Positions 7,793 to 17,569 are shown, counted from the first letter of the stretch. The stretch: DNA of 52,847 nucleotides from Verrucomicrobiaceae bacterium (GCA_947440575.1 CANETF010000009.1:1-52847), one strand, 5' to 3'. The notes: generated by a model from the letters alone, not told the origin. Made by a program: numbers and translations.

Positions 7793-10753
7793 ATGACACC
7801 TTCCCCCATGCTCGCACGCGCCTTCCTCATCCTCGCCCTCCTCGGCCTCTCTCTCCATCCTGCGGCTAGCGCTCAACAACCCAAACCTGCCCCTTCTCGC
7901 GCTGCTGAACCTGTCGACTACGACACGCTCGACCTCCAGGGCCTCTTCGAAAAAGCCGGTGAACTCATGGAGGCCGCCAACTGGGAGGAAGCCCTCAAAC
8001 CCCTCAACATCCTCGTCAAAGACTACAGCAAGGACGCCATGACCGAATACGGCCCCATGTTCGGCGTCATGTACTACCGACGCGGCTTCTGCCTCAAAAA
8101 CCTCAAGCGCTTCAACGAAGCCATCGCCGACTACGAAACCTGTTACAAACAGTTCCCCAATACCCCCAAGACCCCTCCCGGACAAAAGAACCCCGTCTTC
8201 GAACTCGCCCGCCTCGAAATGGGCATCATCAAACAAGCCATGGGCAAATTCGAAGAGGCTCTTGTCGACTACGAAGCCTTCGCCGCCGCCCCCGCTCCCG
8301 CTGGCACCTACGACGACACCGTCTTCCGCATCCAAGCCGCCGCCTGCTACACCAAAGCCGGCAAAACCGAGCGCGGCCACAAACTCATCGAGCAGCTTTT
8401 CCAGCCCACCACCCCCGGCGCCACCGCCCCCCGGGGCGACGCCCTCATGCGTGCCCTCCTCACCCTCGTCGACGACTGGACCTCATCCACCAGTCCCGAC
8501 GCCGAAAAAGAAGCGCACCAATTCATCGACAAGCACGGCACTGGCATCTCCGTCGCCGCCTTCGACATGCAGCGCTTCGAGTTCAACAATCGCCTCGTCG
8601 CCCTCGCCCGCAAAGCCTCCGACAACAACCAAACCTCACTCGCCATCCGCCTCATCGGCTTGATGGCCTCCCCTTCCGATATTCTCGAAGACCTCCAAAC
8701 CCGCGCCCAGCGCATGGCCCCAAACGTGACCGAGGCGCTCCAAAAAGAAATCACCAACGCCACCACCAACCTCACCGCTCCGGACAACATCCACTGGGTC
8801 GCCCAACTCTCCCTCGCCGGCGCCTACGAACCCAGCGGCAACCCCGCCACCGCCTTCGCCATCTACCAACGCTGCCTCGAGCAACTCCCCGCCAGCCCCC
8901 ATCGCGAACTCATCCTCTTCGGAGCCATGCGCGCCGCCCTCGCCCTCGGCCACATGGAGTTCGCCCAAAACCTTGGCGATACCTTCCGCAAAGAATTCGC
9001 CACCAGCAAGTATGCCGCCAACGTCAACACCATGCAGTTGGAGAGCCTCTTCTTCACCCAACGCTACAAAGAAGCCCTCGACCTCGCCAACTCCCTCCGC
9101 TCCTCCCTCGAAGAAAAATCCGCTGACCGCGACCTCGCCGACTTCGTCGTCGCCGCTTCCCTCTTCCACCTCGACAGCCCCCGCGAAGCCCTCCCCGAAC
9201 TCCTCAAACACGCCCAAACCTACCCCGACTCCCGCTTCAAGGAATACGCCCGCTACTTCGCCGCCTCCGCCAACCAGAAGATCAAAGATTGGCAGGCCGC
9301 AGGCACCCTCCTCGACAGCTTCATCAAAGACTTCCACACCTCCCAGTTCCTTCCCTTCGCCCTCCTCGACCGCGGCTCCTGCTACTTCCAACTCGGCGAT
9401 CACCCCAAAGCCCTCGATACCCTCGGCGAACTCCAAAAACAGTTCCCCGACTTCGTTAACCTCGACACCGCCATCGCCATGCGCGGTGACGCCCACCTCA
9501 TGCTCAACAACAACGAGCAGGCCGAAGCCTCCTACCTCAAAGCCCGCGAACTCGCCGCCGCCGCCGGTCCCGATCACGCCCCCACCCTTGGCCGCGTCCT
9601 CGTCCAACTCGTCCGCGTCTCCAAAGCTCTCCAGAAAAACGACGCCATCATCCAGTTCTACGACGAATACATGAAGGACCACGCCGGGAGTTTCTATGAC
9701 GCTGACATCATCGTCAGTTCCATCGCCGCTCTCAAAGAAGCCAAACGCGGACCCGAGGCTCTCGATGCCCTCGAAAAAGTCATCATCCGCCTCGGCAGCA
9801 ACGACGAAGGCACCGGCGTCGAAGAAGCCATCGGCTCTTACACCGAGCACGCCATCGAAGTCTCCGGACCCGAAGCTCTCCTCGAGAAACTCCAAAACTT
9901 CGTCCCCGAACGCACCAAGGTAAACAACACCCTCCGCGCCTGGCTCATCATGGCCCGTGTCGATCTCCTCGAGAAAGACGAATACAAAGACAAGTTCCCC
10001 AAACGCGCCGCCCAAATCCAGGTCGCCTTCGAAGAACTCCGCACCTTCGACAAAAAAGAACTCGCCACCTACATCCTCGTCCAAGTCGGTCGCAACCTCG
10101 CCTCTCAGGACAAACCCGAAACCAACGCTCTCGCCCTCGAATGGTTCGAAGCTGTCCTCGACCGCGGCACCACCGATCACTACCCGCTCGCGCTCATGGG
10201 CAAAGCCCGCATCCTCGCCTCCAGCGGCGAAGCCTCCGCCTTCGATGACGCCATTGACGCCTTCGACAAAGTCATCCGTGACCTCAAAGACAAACCCGAA
10301 TACGTTGAGGAAGCCATGCTCGCCAAGGGCCGCCTCTACTACGGCAAACAAAAATGGAAAGAGGCCTCCCAGGTCCTCTTCGACATGCAGTCCAACCCCG
10401 CCTTCACTCGCAACCGCCCCGATGTCTTCGCCAAACTCGCCCGCTCTTACGAGGAACAAGGCAAACTCAAAGAAGCCCTCGAAGCCTACACCCCCTTCAT
10501 TGCACCACCTTTCGAAAACTACGTCGACTACTCCGCCGAAGCCCGCGTCCGCGCGGCCGAGATCGTCCTCAAACAGGGCGATAAAGCCAAAGCCTTCCGC
10601 CTCATCAAAGACACCGTCTCCCGCATGTACAAACAGGCCAAACACCCCGTCGCCGGCCCCCACATCGAACGCGCCAAAGAACTCTATAAAAAACTCAAAG
10701 TCGAAACCCAAGCCAAAGACGAACCCGATGAAGGCATCTGGGGCGTCCGCTAA
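7793..10753 (+). CDS. Large TPR-repeat protein of the ExbB operon
   Basis: A 986-residue exported protein. A signal peptide (about 1-28, ending PAASAQQ) is followed by many tetratricopeptide-like helical pairs, for example ALKPLNILVKDYSK, RRGFCLKNLKRFNEAIADYETCYKQFPN, LDRGSCYFQLGDHPKALDTLGELQKQFPD, AKGRLYYGKQKWKEASQVLFDM and LARSYEEQGKLKEALEAYTPF. Such solenoids bind partners. The position after ExbB-ExbD-ExbD, with a 100-bp gap, suggests a periplasmic or outer-membrane scaffold of that motor. Not related to a named family as far as I can see. Codon use is very strongly C-ending, like its neighbours. An alternative start is the ATG at 7808. Confidence 0.85.
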   Translation: MTPSPMLARAFLILALLGLSLHPAASAQQPKPAPSRAAEPVDYDTLDLQGLFEKAGELMEAANWEEALKPLNILVKDYSKDAMTEYGPMFGVMYYRRGFCLKNLKRFNEAIADYETCYKQFPNTPKTPPGQKNPVFELARLEMGIIKQAMGKFEEALVDYEAFAAAPAPAGTYDDTVFRIQAAACYTKAGKTERGHKLIEQLFQPTTPGATAPRGDALMRALLTLVDDWTSSTSPDAEKEAHQFIDKHGTGISVAAFDMQRFEFNNRLVALARKASDNNQTSLAIRLIGLMASPSDILEDLQTRAQRMAPNVTEALQKEITNATTNLTAPDNIHWVAQLSLAGAYEPSGNPATAFAIYQRCLEQLPASPHRELILFGAMRAALALGHMEFAQNLGDTFRKEFATSKYAANVNTMQLESLFFTQRYKEALDLANSLRSSLEEKSADRDLADFVVAASLFHLDSPREALPELLKHAQTYPDSRFKEYARYFAASANQKIKDWQAAGTLLDSFIKDFHTSQFLPFALLDRGSCYFQLGDHPKALDTLGELQKQFPDFVNLDTAIAMRGDAHLMLNNNEQAEASYLKARELAAAAGPDHAPTLGRVLVQLVRVSKALQKNDAIIQFYDEYMKDHAGSFYDADIIVSSIAALKEAKRGPEALDALEKVIIRLGSNDEGTGVEEAIGSYTEHAIEVSGPEALLEKLQNFVPERTKVNNTLRAWLIMARVDLLEKDEYKDKFPKRAAQIQVAFEELRTFDKKELATYILVQVGRNLASQDKPETNALALEWFEAVLDRGTTDHYPLALMGKARILASSGEASAFDDAIDAFDKVIRDLKDKPEYVEEAMLAKGRLYYGKQKWKEASQVLFDMQSNPAFTRNRPDVFAKLARSYEEQGKLKEALEAYTPFIAPPFENYVDYSAEARVRAAEIVLKQGDKAKAFRLIKDTVSRMYKQAKHPVAGPHIERAKELYKKLKVETQAKDEPDEGIWGVR

Positions 10754-10789
10754 TCCCACCCGCCATTCGACCCCTTCCCCCTCACGCTC

Positions 10790-11713
10790 ATGCGCTCACT
10801 TCTTCTTGCCCTCACCCTCGCGCTTCCTCTACAAGCCGCCTCGGGACCCCTCCCAATCATGGCGGTCTCCGCCTCCGGTCAGCGCAACCCCGGTTTCCTC
10901 GTCGCCGCTGAAGCCGACGGCCTTGTCATCAGCAACGCCCCCCAAGGCGGCAACTCCATCAAAGTCCTTTACACCAACATCGTCGAACTCAATGTCGAGG
11001 AACCCAAAGGCTGGAGCACCGCCCTTGCCCGCCTCAACGCCGGCGACTACGCCGACGCCGAAACCACTTTCTCCAACTTTGCCGACGACTACGCGGCCCT
11101 CATCCCCTGGAAAGACGGCTACGGCTCCCTGGCTCGCCTCTACCATTTCAAAGCCCTCAAAGGCCTCGGCAAATTCGCCGAACTCGCTACCGCCATGGAT
11201 CGTCAACTCGCCAAACCTCTCGTCCTCGGCGACCTCTCCAAAATCGACTTCAACGACCTCCGCGGCTGGGCCATCCTCGCCAAAGCCGATCTGCAAGCCC
11301 TGCAAGCTTTCCTCAACGAGTTCACAGATACCTCCGCTTCCAAACAAACCAGCCTCCAACCTCCTTTCAAAAAGGACCTCCCCGCACGCTTCGTCGCCTC
11401 CCTCGCCTACCTTCGCGGCCACCTCCACGAAAAACAACAGCGCCCCGAATTCGCACTGCTCGACTACAGCACCGCCATGACCTACAACAACGGCTCTGAT
11501 CACTCCGTCTTCTCTTTGGCCTGCCTCGCCTCCCTCAAAATCACCGCCGCCAAGGCCACCGCCAAACCCACCGACGAAGCCCTCCGCAAAGCCGCAAACT
11601 CCCTCGCCATCACCTACCGTGACGTCGCCGCCCAAGGCAAACTCCCCGCCGAGTTCGCCCCTTTCGCCACCCTTCCCGAGCCCGCCGCCGCTCCGGCCCC
11701 GGCAAAAAAATAG
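10790..11713 (+). CDS. Exported hypothetical protein with TPR-like helices
   Basis: A 307-residue protein with a signal peptide (about 1-17, LALTLALPLQAAS). The first part (20-70) looks like a small beta domain (GFLVAAEADGLVISNAPQGGNSIKVLYTNIVELNVEEP); the rest is helical with a TPR-like ARLNAGDYADAETTFSNFADDYAALIP. The C-terminus is Ala/Pro rich (PAAAPAPAKK). It follows the large TPR gene by 36 bp and most likely belongs to the same ExbB-type envelope complex. No named family recognised. Confidence 0.75.
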   Translation: MRSLLLALTLALPLQAASGPLPIMAVSASGQRNPGFLVAAEADGLVISNAPQGGNSIKVLYTNIVELNVEEPKGWSTALARLNAGDYADAETTFSNFADDYAALIPWKDGYGSLARLYHFKALKGLGKFAELATAMDRQLAKPLVLGDLSKIDFNDLRGWAILAKADLQALQAFLNEFTDTSASKQTSLQPPFKKDLPARFVASLAYLRGHLHEKQQRPEFALLDYSTAMTYNNGSDHSVFSLACLASLKITAAKATAKPTDEALRKAANSLAITYRDVAAQGKLPAEFAPFATLPEPAAAPAPAKK

Positions 11714-11776
11714 ACGCTCGCCCATCCTGTCGCATTCGTCGGTTGACCCACCCCGCATCCGCCGCACTTTCGGCTG

Positions 11777-12673
11777 ATGAATTTCTCCGCCCTGCACCCC
11801 CTCGCCGTCGACCAACCTCCCGCCATCGGCGTCATCGGAGGGAGCGGCCTTTATGACATCGACGGCTTCTCGGACCGTCAGGAAGTTCTCATCGACACCC
11901 CGTTCGGCCCCCCTTCCGACGCCCTCATCGTCGGCCAACTCAACGGCCGCCGCCTCGTCTTCCTCGCCCGCCACGCCCGCGGCCACCGCATTCTCCCCAC
12001 CGAACTCAACCACCGCGCCAACCTCTGGGCCATGCGCCACCTCAACGTCCGCTGGATCATCGCCGTCACCGCCGTCGGCAGCCTCCAGGAGGAATACGCC
12101 CCCGAACACATCCTCCTCCCCGACCAATTCTTCGACCGCACCAGCCGTCGCGACCAGCATTCCTTCTTCGGCCGCGGCATCGTCGCCCACGTCTCCTTCG
12201 GCGATCCCATCTCCACACAACTCCGCTCACTCCTCGCTGAGGAAGCCACCGCCACCGGTGCCACCGTCCACCCTCGCGGCACCTACGTCTGCATGGACGG
12301 CCCCGCCTTCTCCACCCGCGCCGAAAGCGAAACCAACCGCAAACTCGGCTTCGACGTCATCGGCATGACCAATCTCCCCGAAGCCAAACTCGCCCGCGAA
12401 GCCGAAATCGCCCTCGCCACCCTCGCCATGATCACCGACTACGACTGCTGGAAAATCGAGGAAGAACCCGTCACCGCCGATGCCGTCGTCGGTCACCTCC
12501 ACGCCAACGCCCGCCGCGCCAAGCAAATCATCTCCCAAGTCGTCAACCGCATCCCCGATACGCCCAACTGGCCCGAACACAGCTCCCTGAACACCGCCAT
12601 CATGACCTCCCGCGACCTCTGGCCTGACTCCACCACCAACGAATTAAGCCCAATCCTCCATCGTTTTCTTTAA
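11777..12673 (+). CDS. mtnP: S-methyl-5'-thioadenosine phosphorylase
   Basis: A 298-residue purine nucleoside phosphorylase family 2 enzyme that splits methylthioadenosine into adenine and methylthioribose-1-phosphate (methionine salvage). Visible are the phosphate loop GVIGGSGLYDI, FLARHARGHRILPTELNHRAN, AVGSLQEEYAPEHILLPDQFFDRT, the substrate loop VCMDGPAFSTRAES, EVIGMTN-like DVIGMTNLPEAKLAREAEI and ITDYDCWKIEEE. The Asp-Tyr-Asp pattern in the base-binding segment fits MTA phosphorylase rather than guanosine/inosine phosphorylase. No other methionine-salvage gene is in the window. Confidence 0.92.
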   Translation: MNFSALHPLAVDQPPAIGVIGGSGLYDIDGFSDRQEVLIDTPFGPPSDALIVGQLNGRRLVFLARHARGHRILPTELNHRANLWAMRHLNVRWIIAVTAVGSLQEEYAPEHILLPDQFFDRTSRRDQHSFFGRGIVAHVSFGDPISTQLRSLLAEEATATGATVHPRGTYVCMDGPAFSTRAESETNRKLGFDVIGMTNLPEAKLAREAEIALATLAMITDYDCWKIEEEPVTADAVVGHLHANARRAKQIISQVVNRIPDTPNWPEHSSLNTAIMTSRDLWPDSTTNELSPILHRFL

Positions 12674-12726
12674 TTTTTAAGAAAATCAGACTTTCCCGAA
12701 CCATTTTCAGCCTCTATTCTCGCTGC

Positions 12727-13635
12727 GTGAAATACCCTCTCATGTACTTAAGCATCTGGTTTGGCATCATGGTGAGCACCCAATCCGGTTGCTCGATTCC
12801 CGGAAAATCTGCCCCACCACCCTACGCCGGCCAGATCCAGGCCCCAGCCACCGTCGCCGTCGCTCCCCCTCCTTCCACACCCGCTCAGCCCCGGCCAAAT
12901 CCCATGGCCCGCCGCCTCAATGAGCCGACCAACATGCCCTCCGTCCCCCCAGCCGGCGCTCGCCTCTCCTATTCCTCCATCCAGACGGATCAATTGGTCA
13001 CCGCCATGACTTTCGACGACGGCCCCCACCCCTCGAACACTCCCCGTCTCCTCAAAATCCTTCGCGACCGCAACATCAAAGGCACCTTCTTCCTCGTCGG
13101 CAAAAACGCCAAAGCCTACCCCGCCCTAGTTCGCCAAATCATCGCCGAAGGCCACGAAATCGGCAACCACACCTGGACCCACGGCAGCCTCACCAGCATG
13201 TCCGATGACCAAATCCGCAAGGAATTGAAAATGTCCGCCGACGCAGTTTACGAAGCCGCCGGTTATCGCCCGCAAACCATCCGCCCCCCATATGGCGCCG
13301 TCAACGCTCGCGTCAAAGACCTCATCTTCACCGAGTTCGGATACCCCACCATCATGTGGAGTGTTGACCCCCAAGACTGGCGCCGCCCCGGTGTCTCTGT
13401 CGTCACCAGCCGCCTCGTCAATGGCGTCCGCCCCGGCTCCATCCTCCTCGTCCACGACATCCACGCGCCCACCATCGACGCCATGCCCGGCACGCTCGAT
13501 CAAATCCTCGCCAAAGGCTACCGCTTCGTCACCGTCAGCCAGCTCATGAACATCGAGAAGGCCTCCATGCCCGTCGGTGTCCTCGTCCGCCCCGCAAACG
13601 TCGTCGGCGCGGATCCTGAGCCCCTCCCTCAGTGA
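12727..13635 (+). CDS. Polysaccharide deacetylase (NodB domain)
   Basis: A 302-residue carbohydrate esterase family 4 protein, expected to remove N-acetyl groups from peptidoglycan or another polymer outside the cytoplasm. All five NodB motifs are visible: TFDDGPHPSNT (metal Asp), GNHTWTHGSLT (HxxxxH metal ligands), RPPYGAVN, DPQDW and LLVHDIH. The N-terminus has a hydrophobic leader followed by STQSGCS, which could be a weak lipobox, then a Pro-rich linker. The start is GTG at 12727; the ATG at 12742 is an alternative. Confidence 0.9.
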   Translation: MKYPLMYLSIWFGIMVSTQSGCSIPGKSAPPPYAGQIQAPATVAVAPPPSTPAQPRPNPMARRLNEPTNMPSVPPAGARLSYSSIQTDQLVTAMTFDDGPHPSNTPRLLKILRDRNIKGTFFLVGKNAKAYPALVRQIIAEGHEIGNHTWTHGSLTSMSDDQIRKELKMSADAVYEAAGYRPQTIRPPYGAVNARVKDLIFTEFGYPTIMWSVDPQDWRRPGVSVVTSRLVNGVRPGSILLVHDIHAPTIDAMPGTLDQILAKGYRFVTVSQLMNIEKASMPVGVLVRPANVVGADPEPLPQ

Positions 13636-13712
13636 TCTGAAAATGGCCTTGGAGGTGCAGGCCATAGGCAAAGCACCTCCCTCCGGCCTCCTTTCAATTC
13701 CCCCCCAGACGA

Positions 13713-15464
13713 ATGATCGGCGACGACTACTTCAAGCTCCGGGCCCAGCTCGCCTCCGTCATCCAGGACCTGCGCACCCAGGCTGAAAATCACGCCACCG
13801 ATCTCGACTCCCTCCTCCTGCTCGACAACATCAAGGCCTCTCTCAAAGAGCCCTTCGTCTTCGTCGTCGTCGGCGAGGTCAATGTCGGCAAGTCCACCTT
13901 CCTCAACGCTCTTTTCGGCCAGGAATTCTCCCGCACCGGCATCATCCCCACCACCGAGAAGATCCTCTTCTTCAAACACGGCGACGCCGTCACCACGATT
14001 CCCATCACCCCCACGCTCGACGAAGTCCATATCCCCTGCGACTTCCTCCGCGACTTCCATATCGTCGACACCCCCGGCACTAACTCCATCCAGGACGAGC
14101 ACCAGCAAATCACCGAACGCTTCGTCCCCGTCGCCGACCTCGTCATCTTCGTCTTCTCCGCCTCAAACCCCTGGGGCGCCTCCGCCTGGCAGTTCCTCGA
14201 AAAAGTCCATCGCCAATGGATGCGCAACGTCGTCTTTGTCCTCCAACAATGCGACCTCCGCACCCCCGAGGAAATCCAGGTCATCACCGACTACATGCGC
14301 CAGCTCACCCAGCAGCGTTTCGGACGTGACTTCCCCCTCTTCCCCGTCTCCGCCAAACGCGCCTACCTCGCCCGCAGCTCCGGGGCCGATCCCGAACGCC
14401 TCCTGGCCGAAAGCGGTTTCCCCGCCCTCGAACGCCACATCTCCGCTTCCGTTACCAACACCAGCGCACGCCAAACCAAACTCTTCACCGCCCTCAACCT
14501 CGCCCGCAAAGCTCTCGACGACCTCAAAGAAAACGTCCAAAACTCCTACACCGCTGCTCGTCGTCGCGCCTCCGTCCTCCAGGAACTCATCACCGAGCGC
14601 GAACTCCAAATGGAGCGCACCCTCCATAAAATCGAACCCGCCATCGACGCCACCGTCCGCGACTACCACGACTCCGCCATTCGCGTCGCCGGACTCGCCG
14701 CTGAAACCCTCTCCACCCGCAGCGCCTTCCGGGGCCTCCCTCAGGACGAGGACGAAGAAATGGATATCCGCCAGGCCCCACCCAGCCTCGACCACCGTCT
14801 CTTCCAGGACCTTCAGCATCATAACAGCGACCGCTGGCGCCAGGTTGCCCTCATCCTCGACGAAGACGTTCATCAATTCGAACGCTACATCATCAGCGCC
14901 GGAAGTTCCTCCTTCCCACCCGGAGCCAATCCCCTCGTCGCCGAGTCGGACGACTTCCATCTCGAACTCCGACGCCACTTCACCGCTCGCATCGACAGCG
15001 CCATCCGCCGCTTCGTCGTTGGCTTGAACCTCGATGAATCCATCGAACCCGGTCTCAAAAAAGCCGCCGCCCGCGCTCGCGTCATCCCCCGCATCATCGC
15101 CCCCATCCTCATCGGCACAGGCGCCGCCTTCTACTTTGGAGGTGCCATCAGCGCCACCGCCGTCGTCATTTCGGGACTCCTCGGTCTGCTCGCATTTTAC
15201 CTCCTCACCAAAAACGCCCTCAATACCACCAAACGGGAACTCATCGACAAACTCGACTCCTCCTCCTCCAATCTCCACGACCTCCTCACCCGGCACGTCA
15301 CCGAAGACGTCGAAGCCGCCTTCACCCAATTCCTCTCAGTCCTCGTCCCTGCCGGAAAATCCACCACCGAGCGTGAAAAATCTCTCGAACTTCACACCCA
15401 AACTCTGGCAGACTTAACCACCCGCTTCGACTCCCTCCTCAACGCTCTCTCCCCTCGTTCTTAA
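13713..15464 (+). CDS. Bacterial dynamin-like GTPase
   Basis: A 583-residue large GTPase. G1 is GEVNVGKSTFLNALFG (about 51-66), G2 region IIPTTEKI, G3 is DTPGTN (about 116-121), and QQCD takes the place of the NKxD G4 motif. The middle is a long helical stalk (about 250-430); two adjacent hydrophobic segments near 465-510 (IIAPILIGTGAAFYFGGAISATAVVISGLLGLLAFYLL) form the membrane paddle. This order matches bacterial dynamin-like proteins, which remodel or protect membranes. It sits 28 bp before cdsA, so it is probably made together with phospholipid synthesis. Confidence 0.88.
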   Translation: MIGDDYFKLRAQLASVIQDLRTQAENHATDLDSLLLLDNIKASLKEPFVFVVVGEVNVGKSTFLNALFGQEFSRTGIIPTTEKILFFKHGDAVTTIPITPTLDEVHIPCDFLRDFHIVDTPGTNSIQDEHQQITERFVPVADLVIFVFSASNPWGASAWQFLEKVHRQWMRNVVFVLQQCDLRTPEEIQVITDYMRQLTQQRFGRDFPLFPVSAKRAYLARSSGADPERLLAESGFPALERHISASVTNTSARQTKLFTALNLARKALDDLKENVQNSYTAARRRASVLQELITERELQMERTLHKIEPAIDATVRDYHDSAIRVAGLAAETLSTRSAFRGLPQDEDEEMDIRQAPPSLDHRLFQDLQHHNSDRWRQVALILDEDVHQFERYIISAGSSSFPPGANPLVAESDDFHLELRRHFTARIDSAIRRFVVGLNLDESIEPGLKKAAARARVIPRIIAPILIGTGAAFYFGGAISATAVVISGLLGLLAFYLLTKNALNTTKRELIDKLDSSSSNLHDLLTRHVTEDVEAAFTQFLSVLVPAGKSTTEREKSLELHTQTLADLTTRFDSLLNALSPRS

Positions 15465-15492
15465 TTCACCCTGTTCAAAAAAACCAGCGCCT

Positions 15493-16392
15493 ATGCCCGA
15501 GACCAGCGCCCCTCCCAAGTCCCCCAGCAAACGACGCGTCTTCGCCAGCCGCCTCTCCAGCACCCTCCTCCTCTGGGCTGTTCTCTCCGTCGCCTTCAAA
15601 TGGAAACAGGACTGGCTCCTCGTTTCCGTCACCGCCTTCTTCGGCGTCTTCGGTGCCATCGAATACTTCCGCCTCCTCCGCGCTGGCGACACCCACCGCT
15701 CCTTCTCCCTCCTCGGCTTCGCTATCTGCGCTGCCTACTGGGTCACTGTCAGTTGGTGGGTCCTCTCACACCAAGGCCAGCCTCCCATGTGGCTCGACCT
15801 CGCCGCCCTTACCCTCGCGGTTCAAGGCGGCTTCTTCCTCTGCTACCGTCATAACCTCGAAGGCATCGTCACCCTCCAACGCGTCTTTTCCCTCGTCTTC
15901 GGCGTCGTCTACACCGTCATCTTTTACGGCTTCATCCTCCGCATCCTCTACTTCCATCTCGAAGACGGCAAACCCGGTGGCGTCTTCCTTCTCCTCTTCC
16001 TCCTCATCGTCACCAAGTTCTCCGACATGGGCGCCTACCTTCTGGGTGTCCTCATCGGCAAACACAAGATGATCCCCCACATCAGCCCTGCCAAGTCCTG
16101 GGAAGGCTTTGTCGGTGCATTCATCGCTTCCATCGGCGGTGCCGTCATCCTCCTCGCCACCATCCCCGACAAACTCCTCCCCATCACCTGGACCCACGGC
16201 CTCATCATCGCCCCCATCCTCTGCCTCACCGGCATCTCCGGCGACCTCGCCGAATCCGTCATCAAACGCTGCACCCAAATCAAAGACTCCGGCCACTCCC
16301 TCCCCGGCATCGGCGGCATCCTCGATCTCACCGACTCCCTCCTCTTCACCGCCCCCGTCTTCTACTTCTACCTCTCCATCATCTCCCTCTAA
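15493..16392 (+). CDS. cdsA: Phosphatidate cytidylyltransferase
   Basis: A 299-residue membrane enzyme that makes CDP-diacylglycerol from phosphatidate and CTP. It has about eight hydrophobic segments. The C-terminal signature is present in the form SVIKRCTQIKDSGHSLPGIGGILDLTDS; the usual PGHGG...DR has Ile for His and Leu for Arg, while the KR, KDSG and D..DS residues are kept. PxGGxLDxxDS variants occur in related phyla, so the enzyme is probably active. It lies between the dynamin-like gene and dxr, each 28 bp away, forming a likely operon. Confidence 0.9.
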   Translation: MPETSAPPKSPSKRRVFASRLSSTLLLWAVLSVAFKWKQDWLLVSVTAFFGVFGAIEYFRLLRAGDTHRSFSLLGFAICAAYWVTVSWWVLSHQGQPPMWLDLAALTLAVQGGFFLCYRHNLEGIVTLQRVFSLVFGVVYTVIFYGFILRILYFHLEDGKPGGVFLLLFLLIVTKFSDMGAYLLGVLIGKHKMIPHISPAKSWEGFVGAFIASIGGAVILLATIPDKLLPITWTHGLIIAPILCLTGISGDLAESVIKRCTQIKDSGHSLPGIGGILDLTDSLLFTAPVFYFYLSIISL

Positions 16393-16420
16393 CTTCGCAT
16401 CACATCCCGTCCCAAAAAAC

Positions 16421-17569
16421 GTGACCGCCCCCAAAAAACGCGTCCTCCTGCTCGGCTCCACCGGCTCCATCGGCACCTCCGCCCTCAAGGTCGCCCGCGC
16501 CCTGCCCGACCGCATGGAAATCGTCGGCCTCGCCGCCCACTCCTCAGTCGATGCCGCACTCGCCCAGGTCGCTGAAACCGGCGTCAAACACCTCGCTCTC
16601 TTCAAAGACCAAGCCGCCGCCCAAGCCCGCGCCGCTCTCCCCTCCACCGTCGAAATCTACTCCGGCGCCCAAGGCCTCATCGATCTCGTCAACGCCGTCG
16701 ATGCCGACCTCATCCTCGTCGCCATCGTCGGCACCGCCGGACTCGCCCCCGCCCTCGCCGCCATCGAACGCGGCATGGACCTCGCCGTCGCCAGCAAAGA
16801 AATACTCGTCATGGCCGGCGAAGCCGTCACCACCGCCGCCAAAGCCAAAGGCGTCCGCATCCTCCCCGTCGATAGCGAGCACAACGCCATCTTCCAGTGC
16901 CTCGAAAGCCACCACGGCAACCCCGTCCGTCGCCTCCTCCTTACCGCCAGCGGCGGCCCCTTCCGGACTCTCCCGGCCGATCAACTTGCCCACGTCACCG
17001 TCTCCCAAGCCCTCAAACATCCCACCTGGGACATGGGCCGAAAAATCTCCATCGACTCCGCCACCCTCTTCAACAAAGGCCTTGAAATGATCGAAGCCAA
17101 ATGGCTCTTCGATGTCCCCATGTCCAAAATCGAAGTCGTCGTCCACCCCCAAAGCATCGTCCACTCCATGGTTGAGTTCGAAGACCACAGCATCCTCGCC
17201 CAACTCAGCCACAGCGATATGTGCTTCCCCATCCAATACGCCGTCACCTACCCCGACCGCGTCCCAAATGACCTCGCCCCGCTCGACTTCGCATCCCTCG
17301 CCTCCCTCACCTTCGAAGCCCCCCGCACCACCGACTTCCCCGCCCTCGACCTCGCCCGCCACGCTGGCGACACCGGAGGCACCCTGCCCGCCGTCCTCAA
17401 CGCCGCCAACGAAGTCGCCGTCGCCGCCTTCCTCGAAGGCCGCACCTCCTTCCCCCAAATCTGGCACACCGTCGAACGCGTCATGACCACCCACACCGTC
17501 ATCCCCCACCCCACCCTCGAAGACCTCATCGCCGCCGACGCCTGGGCCCGCCAAACTGCCGTCGGGTAA
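16421..17569 (+). CDS. dxr: 1-deoxy-D-xylulose 5-phosphate reductoisomerase
   Basis: A 382-residue enzyme of the MEP isoprenoid pathway, converting DXP to MEP with NADPH. Visible are the NADPH loop GSTGSIGTSAL (about 10-20), ASKEILVMAGE, the metal site LPVDSEHNAIFQ, LTASGGPFR, HPTWDMGRKISIDSATLFNKGLE and VVHPQSIVHSMVEF. The GTG at 16421 puts the Rossmann motif right at the N-terminus as in the family; the frame runs on upstream into cdsA without features. cdsA-dxr adjacency is common in bacteria, but uppS and rseP, which often join them, are absent here. Confidence 0.95.
   Translation: MTAPKKRVLLLGSTGSIGTSALKVARALPDRMEIVGLAAHSSVDAALAQVAETGVKHLALFKDQAAAQARAALPSTVEIYSGAQGLIDLVNAVDADLILVAIVGTAGLAPALAAIERGMDLAVASKEILVMAGEAVTTAAKAKGVRILPVDSEHNAIFQCLESHHGNPVRRLLLTASGGPFRTLPADQLAHVTVSQALKHPTWDMGRKISIDSATLFNKGLEMIEAKWLFDVPMSKIEVVVHPQSIVHSMVEFEDHSILAQLSHSDMCFPIQYAVTYPDRVPNDLAPLDFASLASLTFEAPRTTDFPALDLARHAGDTGGTLPAVLNAANEVAVAAFLEGRTSFPQIWHTVERVMTTHTVIPHPTLEDLIAADAWARQTAVG

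Noticed and set aside
8636..10759. A 707-codon open frame on the minus strand across the TPR gene
   Set aside because: It is a mirror of the C-ending codon bias of the sense gene: its translation is almost only Gly, Glu, Val, Phe and Ala, with no domain. Similar antisense frames at 26272-27921, 10829-12220, 14163-15329, 16544-17644, 30292-31527 and 39670-41781 are dropped for the same reason.
9957..11480. A 507-codon plus-strand frame overlapping the TPR gene and its neighbour
   Set aside because: Ser/Pro/Thr-only composition and position out of frame inside two well-supported genes; a codon-bias shadow.
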